Below are positions 35,063 through 41,458 of a DNA stretch of 41,458 bases, piece by piece. The translations under genes and the position numbers were made by a program. Every line of letters starts with the position of its first letter. Within the stretch, counting starts at the first letter, position 1. The notes beneath the pieces are model-generated. The model made no database searches. It was not told where the DNA came from and saw only the letters and a list, made by a program, of their open reading frames with translations. Source of the DNA: Acetofilamentum sp. (GTDB taxonomy: Bacteria > Bacteroidota > Bacteroidia > Bacteroidales > JAADGE01); the NCBI GenBank assembly GCA_020720665.1, contig DYOF01000009.1:1-41458 (forward strand), given 5' to 3'.

Positions 35063-37135
35063 ATGATTTCCGAAAAAAAATACTACGACAGAGAATTAAG
35101 CTGGTTATCATTTAACAAGCTGGTTTTAGAACAAATAAAAGACAAAACACTTCCGTTGTTTGAACGAATTAAGTTCTTAGCAATTTACTCATCAAATTTA
35201 GACGAATTCTATCGTGTACGCGTAGCCTATTATCGCAGCTTACTCGATATCCCTGAAAAAAGTCGTAAAGACTTAGATTATAATCCGGTAACAGTTCTAA
35301 GAAATATAAAGAAAGAAGTTATTAATCAACAAAAAGATTATGAAAACGTATTTTACAAAAGCATAATTCCTGAATTAAGTCAAAATGGAATTACTTTTTA
35401 TAAAAATCAAAAATTAAATGCTAAACATATAGATTTCATTAAAGATTACTTTTCCAAAGATTTATTTCCCGAAATACAACCGGTTCTTCTGTCAAGTTCA
35501 GGAGCCGTTCTATCATTTCTAAAAGACAATGTAATCTATTTAGCAATCAAGATGGAAAGAAAAAACCGTCCGGATTCATACAAAACAAGATATGCAGTCA
35601 TTCAGGTTCCGTCAATTACATTAGGACGTTTTGTTAAATTGCCTCCATATAAAAACAATCATTTTTATATGTTTCTTGAAGATATGATACGTATTCATCT
35701 GAGCTCCATTTTTCCGGGCTACGAAATTATATCCTCACATAGCATTAAATTATCCAGAAACGCTGATTTAATGATTGATGATGAATTTACCGGTAATTTT
35801 CTGGCAAAACTAAAAAAATCACTGAACCAAAGAAAAACCGGATTTCCTGCACGATTTTTATATGACCGAAAAACACCCAAAGATTTATTGAATGTATTAA
35901 AATTAGCTTTTAATTTAACTGAAAAAGATTATGTACCCTTTGGCAGATATTTAAGTTTAAGCGATTTTTTTTCGTTTAGAAATCCATTGAGCCCTCAATT
36001 GGAGTTAGAACCTTTAAAGCCTCTGAAACATCCTGTTTTCGAACAATACGACTCAATTTTTGATGCCGTTGATAAATCAGATATTTTACTTCACTTTCCA
36101 TATCAAACCTACGATTATGTTTTAAAATTTTTCAATGAAGCAGCCATCGACCCACACGTTGAAGAAATAAAAACAACACAATACCGTGTTGCAACCAACT
36201 CGGCTATTGTTAACTCGCTGATAACGGCTGTCAGAAACGGAAAAGAAGTTACTGTTTTTGTTGAAGTGAAAGCGCGTTTTGACGAAGAAGCAAACATAAA
36301 ATTTGCAGATAAAATGAGAGCAGCCGGAATTCACGTTTTAGACGGTATTCCGGGTTTAAAAGTTCATGCAAAAGCAGCATTGGTAACTAAAAAATCAACA
36401 AAAAAATATAAAGCAAAATCATATGCTTTTTTAAGCACCGGAAATTTTAATGAAAAAACAGCTACACAATATTCTGATGAAGGATTTTTTACTTCAGATA
36501 AGTCTATAATAAAAGATATTCAAAAACTGTTTTATTACTTAGATAACCCTGTTGATAAATTCAAATTTAAGGAGATTTTAGTACCTCGTTTTAACATGAT
36601 AGAGGTATTTAAACAAAAAATTAAACAAGAAGTTACAAATGTAAACAATGGTTTAAAAGGGTATTTACTATTTAAAATTAACGGTATAAGTGATACCGAA
36701 TTGATAGATATGTTATATGATGCATCTCAGTCAAATGTTAAAATAGATTTAATTGTGCGGGGAATTTGTCGGTTAAAACCCGATATGCCATACAGTAAAA
36801 ATATTCAAATTACCCGTATTGTTGATCGTTTTCTGGAACATTCACGAATTTATGCCTTTTATAACAACGGAAATTGGGAAGTTTATATTTCATCGGCTGA
36901 TTTACTTACCAGAAATGTCAGAAGACGTGTAGAAACGTTAATTCCTATTTTTGATAAAACAATTATTCAGGAACTCATTGATATTTTAATGATACAGTTA
37001 AAAGATAATACAAAAGGCAAAATTTTAAACTCTGAAACAGAAAATATTGATAAATTCAGAGCAGAACAGGAACCTGAATATCGTGCTCAAATTGACACCT
37101 ATAAATACTTAGCCGAAAAGTACGAAAAACAGTAA
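35063..37135 (+). CDS. ppk1: Polyphosphate kinase 1
   Basis: Makes polyphosphate from ATP, reversibly. The 690 residues have the usual length and order: N domain (KKYYDRELSWLSFNKLVLEQ), the SNLDEFYRVRV motif, FPYQTYDYVLKFFNEAA, and two phospholipase D-like C domains. The autophosphorylated His435 (GLKVHAKAAL) and the second His593 (FLEHSRIYAFY) are both present, as is STGNFNEKTA. No exopolyphosphatase gene is adjacent. It is the last gene of the SiaB/SiaC - channel - ppk1 unit; I see no strong terminator before the MITE-like repeat that starts 64 bases downstream. Confidence 0.97.
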   Translation: MISEKKYYDRELSWLSFNKLVLEQIKDKTLPLFERIKFLAIYSSNLDEFYRVRVAYYRSLLDIPEKSRKDLDYNPVTVLRNIKKEVINQQKDYENVFYKSIIPELSQNGITFYKNQKLNAKHIDFIKDYFSKDLFPEIQPVLLSSSGAVLSFLKDNVIYLAIKMERKNRPDSYKTRYAVIQVPSITLGRFVKLPPYKNNHFYMFLEDMIRIHLSSIFPGYEIISSHSIKLSRNADLMIDDEFTGNFLAKLKKSLNQRKTGFPARFLYDRKTPKDLLNVLKLAFNLTEKDYVPFGRYLSLSDFFSFRNPLSPQLELEPLKPLKHPVFEQYDSIFDAVDKSDILLHFPYQTYDYVLKFFNEAAIDPHVEEIKTTQYRVATNSAIVNSLITAVRNGKEVTVFVEVKARFDEEANIKFADKMRAAGIHVLDGIPGLKVHAKAALVTKKSTKKYKAKSYAFLSTGNFNEKTATQYSDEGFFTSDKSIIKDIQKLFYYLDNPVDKFKFKEILVPRFNMIEVFKQKIKQEVTNVNNGLKGYLLFKINGISDTELIDMLYDASQSNVKIDLIVRGICRLKPDMPYSKNIQITRIVDRFLEHSRIYAFYNNGNWEVYISSADLLTRNVRRRVETLIPIFDKTIIQELIDILMIQLKDNTKGKILNSETENIDKFRAEQEPEYRAQIDTYKYLAEKYEKQ

Positions 37136-37199
37136 ACCCTCATAAATATCAAAATATCAATTAGCTTCCTCTGAAAGAATAAATAAATTTTTTTAAATA

Positions 37200-37352
37200 C
37201 CTTAAATCCGCAAGTCAAGGTGCGAATATGTTAATAAATAACATGTAATCATAATTTATACTTCACGCTATAAAAAAAATACTTTTAGTGAAGGCCTCGC
37301 CGTTCGCACTTTGACTATCAGGCAATTAAAAGCAGATTTACGAAATTCAAGG
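37200..37352. repeat. MITE-like repeat, copy B
   Basis: About 153 bases, similar to copy A over its whole length. Subterminal GTCAAGGTGCGAA and TTCGCACTTTGAC are inverted with one mismatch, and the ends CCTTAAATCCGCAAGTC and AGATTTACGAAATTCAAGG are imperfectly inverted. It has no coding capacity. Confidence 0.8.
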
Positions 37353-37436
37353 AAATACACAATCAAAGTATGTTTTAAGACGATAAATCATAGGCTTCAT
37401 TTCTGCAAATCCTTATAAAAAAGCAACAAATAATAT

Positions 37437-37450
37437 GTTACATATGTAAC
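37437..37450. promoter_or_regulatory. Palindrome GTTACATATGTAAC, possible operator
   Basis: A perfect 14-bp palindrome. Its GTTAC-N4-GTAAC form recurs at 38213-38226 just before the XRE promoter, so it may be a further binding site of that regulator. Confidence 0.4.
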
Positions 37451-38212
37451 CTATTGAGATGTTTTACGAAACTACACATATTTTTAATTATAATATATTT
37501 TTAATAACCTTATTATCAGTTATTTATATTCTTTAAATAAACTAATACATGAAATAAATTTAAGAAAAACATTGAAATTTTAAATAAATATCTAATATTA
37601 ATAATGTTATATTGTTTATAATCTGTTATTTACAATGTTTATCTAAATGTATATTTTATTATTAAACCAAATCTGTTTTAAAGTGAATTATATATTTCAA
37701 TAAGCATTAGTTATACATGTAACATCTATAATAGTAAAATTACATAACATATTAATCAATGTTATTGATTTAACTCATATTTTCTTATATCTGATATAGT
37801 GTTTTTGTTTTGGTAATTATGTTAATTATGAGAATGTCCTGTTCCCGTTAAGATAATAACAAAAAATTATGTCATTATTATTTAAACCTTAGTCTTAGTG
37901 ATTAAACCTAAGTAGATAATGGTATTGAAATAAAATTAACCTTACTGCCTTATTATTAACATTTATACTATTAGTTGATAACTCTTAACTAAGGATTTGT
38001 AACGGAATAAGATGCTTAAAATTGACGCTGTTATTTTGTTATTTTTGAAGGCTCAAAATTGCAGCTGACAGCTTGCGTTTATTTGCAAAATTTTAAACGC
38101 AGAAAAAGGGCAAAAACAAGTCAAAATATATATGTTATTTAGATACAAATCCTTAATGACACAGATAAATTAATTTCAATTCACTCATCAAAAATTACCG
38201 ATTGTTCGTATA

Positions 38213-38248
38213 GTTACATACGTAACTTATAGATGTTTACATATGTAA
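38213..38248. promoter_or_regulatory. Tandem palindromes upstream of the XRE promoter, possible operators
   Basis: GTTACATACGTAAC (38213-38226) and TTACATATGTAA (38237-38248) have centres 23 bp apart, about two helical turns. They end 15 bases before the -33 box of the XRE gene. The position fits autoregulation by the XRE protein or binding by another dimeric regulator. Confidence 0.5.
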
Positions 38249-38262
38249 TATATTTATGTTTA

Positions 38263-38294
38263 TTTGTGTAACTTAATTAAATTACTTATCTTTA
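38263..38294 (+). promoter_or_regulatory. Promoter of the XRE gene
   Basis: TTTG (38263-38266), a 20-base spacer and TATCTTTA (38287-38294) match the Bacteroidota consensus except for the last base. It lies 32 bases before ATG 38327, which supports that start over the TTG at 38264, a codon lying inside the -33 box. Confidence 0.65.
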
Positions 38295-38326
38295 CATTTC
38301 TAACATCTGAATTAGATATATTTATT

Positions 38327-38755
38327 ATGAAAAACAGAATTAAACAAATTATTGAACAAGAGCATATTACATATAGTAAACTAGCTGATATTCTTCAAAT
38401 TCAGAGATCCGGAATTTCTCATATTTTAAACGGCAGAAACAAACCGAGTTTAGAATTTATTCAGAAAATTTTAGAATCATTTCCATACATTAATTCAGAT
38501 TGGTTATTATTCGGAACAGAACCTATGCGTAAAACTACTTCTGATAATCAAAAAAAAATATTATTTGAAAATGATGACACAGTGATAAGCGATTTTTCAA
38601 AAACAGAGATTAAATATAACAACCAAAAATCAGCTGATTCTTTTGAACATGTACCAACTGATAAAAAACCGTTCAATTCTCAAAGAGATAAAAAAATTGA
38701 GCGTGTAGTCATTTTTTATTCTGATAAAACATTTTCTGAATACATCCCTGAATAA
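38327..38755 (+). CDS. XRE-family helix-turn-helix regulator
   Basis: A 142-residue DNA-binding protein. Residues about 3-62 are a Cro/C1-type HTH: IKQIIEQEHITYSKLADILQ, then RSGISHILNGRNKPSLEFIQ, then INSDWLLFGTEPM. The second half is polar and probably disordered, ending in RVVIFYSDKTFSEYIPE, a short hydrophobic strand motif I take as common in Bacteroidota XRE proteins. The frame opens at TTG 38264, but this lies within the promoter, so ATG 38327 is used. Palindromes directly upstream suggest autoregulation (inference). tilS follows 63 bases downstream. The regulon is unknown. Confidence 0.82.
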   Translation: MKNRIKQIIEQEHITYSKLADILQIQRSGISHILNGRNKPSLEFIQKILESFPYINSDWLLFGTEPMRKTTSDNQKKILFENDDTVISDFSKTEIKYNNQKSADSFEHVPTDKKPFNSQRDKKIERVVIFYSDKTFSEYIPE

Positions 38756-38818
38756 ACTTTTAATAAAAAATATTTATTTTCTTAATTTAATATAATTTTG
38801 AGCAATTGATTAAATAGA

Positions 38819-40150
38819 ATGCTTGACAAAGTACAAAAATATATTTCTGAAAATTCTCTTTTTACAAAAAAAGATAAATTATTAGTCGGTTTGAGCGGCG
38901 GCAGCGACTCCGTTACTCTTTGTTATACATTAAAGCAATTAGGCTATAATTTTAGTGTTGCTCATTGCAATTTTAAATTAAGAGCCAAAGATTCAGATGA
39001 CGATGAGAAATTTGTAATTAATCTTTCGCAAAAGCTTAATATTAAATGTTATATAACTCATTTTAATACAACTGAATATGCATCGGTAAATAAATATTCA
39101 ATTGAACAAGCTGCGAGAAAACTGCGTTACAATTGGTTTGAAGAAATACGCAGCAAACATTCGTATAATTACATATTAACGGCTCATCATTCTGACGATA
39201 AAATAGAAAGCTTTTTTTTGAACCTCACTGCCGGAACCGGCATTAAAGGTATGAGAAGCATTAAACCAAAAAACGGTAATGTTATACGGCCTTTTTTGTG
39301 CATCAACAGCTCCGAAATAAAAGAATGGTGCAAACAAAATCATATAAAATACAGAACGGACAAAACGAATAAGGACATTAATTTTAAACGCAATTTTATC
39401 AGACATAAAATAATTTCTTTATTTGAAAAATTGAATCCTTCGTTTTCAAATACTATGCAAAATAATTTTTTGATATATAATGATTTAGAGCAAATATATC
39501 AACAATTTATTGAAACTGCCATACCTAAAATTGTAAACAGTTCTGAAAAACAAATCAGAATAAGTATTGATAATTTATTAAATATGCCCGCATCAAGAAG
39601 CATTCTGTTTGAAATACTTTCGACCTACGGATTTAATCCGTCGCAAGTTAATCAAATACATTCAGAAATAAGGCATTTGCAAACAGGAAAAACATTTTTT
39701 TCCGAAGATTATTGCATTGTGAAAAACAGAAATGATTTAATTTTAGAGCAAATAAGGCAGGAACAAAGTACGCCGGTTATTCTTTCCGAACATCTTCGCT
39801 CAATCTCCTACCCTATTTCTTTATATATTGAATATCAAGAATATACAGCTAATTTCAAATTTGAAAACAATAAAAACATTGCATATTTTGATGCCGATAA
39901 GATTTCATTTCCTTTATTAATCAGAAACAAACAACAGGGCGATTACTTTTATCCTTTCGGAATGAAGGGGAAAAAACTTATAAGTGATTACTATACAGAC
40001 ATTAAGTTAAGTTTATTTGAAAAAGAAAAAACCTTTTTATTGGTTTCAGCCGAAGAAATTATTTGGGTAATCGGCTATCGCACAGACAATCGTTTTAAAG
40101 TGAGCAAAAACACACAAACGATTTTAAAGATTAGCTGTAACAGCGTTTAA
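38819..40150 (+). CDS. tilS: tRNA(Ile)-lysidine synthase
   Basis: Converts the wobble cytidine of tRNA-Ile(CAU) to lysidine. The 443 residues contain the N-type ATP-pyrophosphatase loop SGGSDS (26-31), the AHCNFKLR segment, the ILTAHHSDDKIESFFLNL motif and a C-terminal TilS domain (IRNKQQGDYFYPFGMKGKKL). Length fits the full form with a substrate-binding C domain. It follows the XRE gene on the same strand, and its last 27 bases overlap the end of the convergent aroK. Confidence 0.95.
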   Translation: MLDKVQKYISENSLFTKKDKLLVGLSGGSDSVTLCYTLKQLGYNFSVAHCNFKLRAKDSDDDEKFVINLSQKLNIKCYITHFNTTEYASVNKYSIEQAARKLRYNWFEEIRSKHSYNYILTAHHSDDKIESFFLNLTAGTGIKGMRSIKPKNGNVIRPFLCINSSEIKEWCKQNHIKYRTDKTNKDINFKRNFIRHKIISLFEKLNPSFSNTMQNNFLIYNDLEQIYQQFIETAIPKIVNSSEKQIRISIDNLLNMPASRSILFEILSTYGFNPSQVNQIHSEIRHLQTGKTFFSEDYCIVKNRNDLILEQIRQEQSTPVILSEHLRSISYPISLYIEYQEYTANFKFENNKNIAYFDADKISFPLLIRNKQQGDYFYPFGMKGKKLISDYYTDIKLSLFEKEKTFLLVSAEEIIWVIGYRTDNRFKVSKNTQTILKISCNSV

Positions 40151-40627
40151 AACGGTTTCAATATCAGCATCAGCATTTACCGTAATTTGTGCTTTTTCGT
40201 AATATTTCACTCTGTTAATTAACAAGTTGCTTAAATAAATTTCTAAATCGTTTTCAATATACGGAATTAACATCGGTCTTTTATACGGATTTTGTTTTAT
40301 TCGTTTTACCAACAATTCTGTTTTTGCCTTTAAATAAACAGTAATACCCAAATTATTCAGTTTTGTAATATGTTCATCAGAGCATGCAAATCCGCCGCCT
40401 GTGGCAAAAACTGCATTCTTATAACCGTTCAGTTGTTGAATTAATGTGTGTTCTTCATTTCTGAATTTCTCTTCTCCGAAATATCTAAATATTTCATTAA
40501 CAGGCATTTTCATCGCATTTTCAATATATAAATCCGTATCAATATATTGAAAATGCAATTTGCTTGCTAAACGAAAGCCAAGTGCTGATTTCCCGCTTCC
40601 GGGCATACCTATTAAAAAAATTCTCAT
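40124..40627 (-). CDS. aroK: Shikimate kinase
   Basis: Phosphorylates shikimate in the chorismate pathway. The 167 residues have the P-loop GMPGSGKS (7-14), the DTD motif (30-32) binding Mg and shikimate, FRNEE with the substrate Arg, ATGGGF, and the lid Arg in NPYKRPML. ATG 40627 is chosen: the frame extends to a TTG at 40645, but that lies in the terminator hairpin of the upstream gene. The 3' end overlaps tilS tail to tail by 27 bases. Its promoter is not evident, because the terminator's T-run directly abuts the ATG. Confidence 0.95.
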   Translation of the reverse strand: MRIFLIGMPGSGKSALGFRLASKLHFQYIDTDLYIENAMKMPVNEIFRYFGEEKFRNEEHTLIQQLNGYKNAVFATGGGFACSDEHITKLNNLGITVYLKAKTELLVKRIKQNPYKRPMLIPYIENDLEIYLSNLLINRVKYYEKAQITVNADADIETVLNAVTANL

Positions 40628-40661
40628 AAAAAAAGAAACCCGCAAGCATAACTTACGGGTT
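40628..40661 (-). terminator. Intrinsic terminator of the T9SS cargo gene, abutting aroK
   Basis: On the minus strand AACCCGTAAG pairs with CTTGCGGGTT (10 bp, one G-U) around a 5-base loop, followed by TCTTTTTTT. The tail ends at the aroK ATG, so any aroK transcript from upstream must read through it. Confidence 0.88.
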
Positions 40662-40680
40662 GAAACTTCCTGTTGTTTTG

Positions 40681-41458
40681 TTATTTTTGAATATTAACTT
40701 TGTCGGTTCTTGTTTTTCCGTCTTTTGTTCTTAACTTAACAATGTATGTGCCGCTTGCACCCGAAACATTAATAATATTGTATGCTCCGCTTAAATATTG
40801 GTCAATTATTGTTCTTCCCGTTATATCAAATATTTGAACATTTGCATTAAGTAAATTTAACGAGCTGACCGTGATGTAAACATTATTTCCGTTCGACCAA
40901 ACATTTGAAGAATATTCTATGTTATCATTATTCGGCAATTCATCTTCAACACCGCTGCCTTGCGAACTGTAAAATAGATAAAAACGTGTTCTGTTGTCGG
41001 CTCCGTCAAAAGAAAATGAATATTCTGTTCCTTCTTCAAGTATAATTTCTTTATCTAATTCGGTATCAACTAATTTGACCTCTGTACCTGCATCAAAATT
41101 AAATTCAGCAACTTCAATGGTAAATTTTCCTGCTTCACCGGTTTTAAATCCCAGAGGAATGCTTGTTCCTACGGAAGAAATCGGCAAAGAGTTAATAGCC
41201 AAAGGATATTCAACGGTTTCGGTTGTTAATGAATAAATCATAGGGACTGCTTCATTATTGGAAAACATTTTAAATGCATCATATTGATAATCAAAATCGT
41301 TGATTGCTTCTTGTAAAAAACGAACTACAGTTTCATCTGCTTTTGAATTATTTTCGGTTTTTAAACGAATGAATTGTGTGTTGTATGATTTATTTTCGCT
41401 TTTCCACATGGTTTGATTGTTATGAACACGGTCAGCCTTTTCAAACGTAACACTCGGT
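40681..41458 (-). CDS. T9SS C-terminal sorting-domain protein, 5' truncated by window
   Basis: The C-terminal end of a larger exported protein. An ATG exists at 41409, but the frame stays open to the window edge (FEKADRVHNNQTMWKSE), so the true start lies outside. The visible part of about 259 residues has beta-rich segments (FTIEVAEFNFDAGTEVKLVD, TEYSFSFDGADNRTRFYLFY) and ends in a type A sorting domain: NVQIFDITGRTIIDQYLSG, then ASGTYIVKLRTKDGKTRTDKV. Such domains direct cargo through the type IX secretion system to the surface or medium. The function of the cargo is not visible. A strong terminator follows the stop. Confidence 0.88.
   Translation of the reverse strand, partial: PSVTFEKADRVHNNQTMWKSENKSYNTQFIRLKTENNSKADETVVRFLQEAINDFDYQYDAFKMFSNNEAVPMIYSLTTETVEYPLAINSLPISSVGTSIPLGFKTGEAGKFTIEVAEFNFDAGTEVKLVDTELDKEIILEEGTEYSFSFDGADNRTRFYLFYSSQGSGVEDELPNNDNIEYSSNVWSNGNNVYITVSSLNLLNANVQIFDITGRTIIDQYLSGAYNIINVSGASGTYIVKLRTKDGKTRTDKVNIQK

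Larger units (their letters stand above)
37136..38326. other. Long gene-free AT-rich region between ppk1 and the XRE gene
   Basis: About 1.2 kb, the longest gap in the window, with no plausible gene on either strand. It holds MITE-like copy B (37200-37352), palindromes of the GTTAC-N4-GTAAC type (37437, 38213, 38237), a perfect 8-bp stem TGCGTTTA/TAAACGCA (38074-38101) and the XRE promoter. The middle (37480-38040) is very AT-rich with several short inverted repeats. Confidence 0.7.

Noticed and set aside
37353-38212. Replication origin in the long AT-rich gap
   Set aside because: No cluster of DnaA boxes and no dnaA, dnaN or gidA neighbour; AT-richness alone is not enough.
40645-40645. TTG start giving aroK six extra residues
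   Set aside because: It lies in the terminator stem of the upstream gene; ATG 40627 begins with the standard shikimate kinase N terminus.

Overview
The window is chromosomal DNA of a low-GC member of the Bacteroidota. The signs are: a type IX secretion (T9SS) sorting domain on a truncated protein at the right edge; TAnnTTTG -7 boxes instead of E. coli-type promoters; almost no Shine-Dalgarno sequences; a PUR/DUF3276 protein; the short form of glucose-6-phosphate isomerase; a lysyl-tRNA synthetase with a C-terminal extension; and several secreted proteins whose signal peptides end in AQ or SQ. I see no rRNA, tRNA, CRISPR array, complete insertion sequence or phage genes.

Layout. 1-2.2 kb: methylmalonyl-CoA epimerase, ornithine carbamoyltransferase with its terminator, and a nicotinamide-riboside-kinase-like P-loop kinase. 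2.2-8.4 kb (minus): lysS, a glycosyltransferase, an MsbA-type ABC exporter and recN. 8.6-17.1 kb: lipA (plus), then mostly minus-strand genes: DUF1684 protein, pgi, a DEDDy exonuclease, two secreted unknowns and a PgpH-type 7TM-HD phosphodiesterase; then the PUR-like protein (plus). 17.3-26.5 kb (minus): a butyrate kinase fused to an ABC substrate-binding domain, a YhhN protein, rpe and tkt, a DUF4476 protein, a lipoprotein, an RluD-type pseudouridine synthase and a conserved secreted protein. 26.5-37.1 kb (plus): an unusual set described below. 37.1-38.3 kb: a long gene-free AT-rich stretch with palindromes. 38.3-41.5 kb: an XRE regulator, tilS, aroK and the end of a T9SS cargo protein.

The most unusual region is the plus-strand run at 27.5-37.1 kb. 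It encodes a secreted MORN-repeat caspase, a secreted papain-like protease with a DUF4384-like tail, a single polypeptide with two SiaB-type GHKL kinase domains and a SiaC-type domain, a channel with a TIGYGD filter joined to about 25 copies of a 12-residue repeat, and polyphosphate kinase 1. The last three are tightly spaced behind their own -7 box and look like an operon. I propose that they form a signalling module joining partner-switch phosphorylation, ion flux and polyphosphate, perhaps with the two proteases as envelope effectors. The domain calls come from the sequence; the system-level function is inference.

Other points of interest are the kinase/substrate-binding fusion, a repeated leader placed directly before the start codons of four unrelated minus-strand genes, a MITE-like repeat family, and GTTAC-N4-GTAAC palindromes directly upstream of the XRE promoter.
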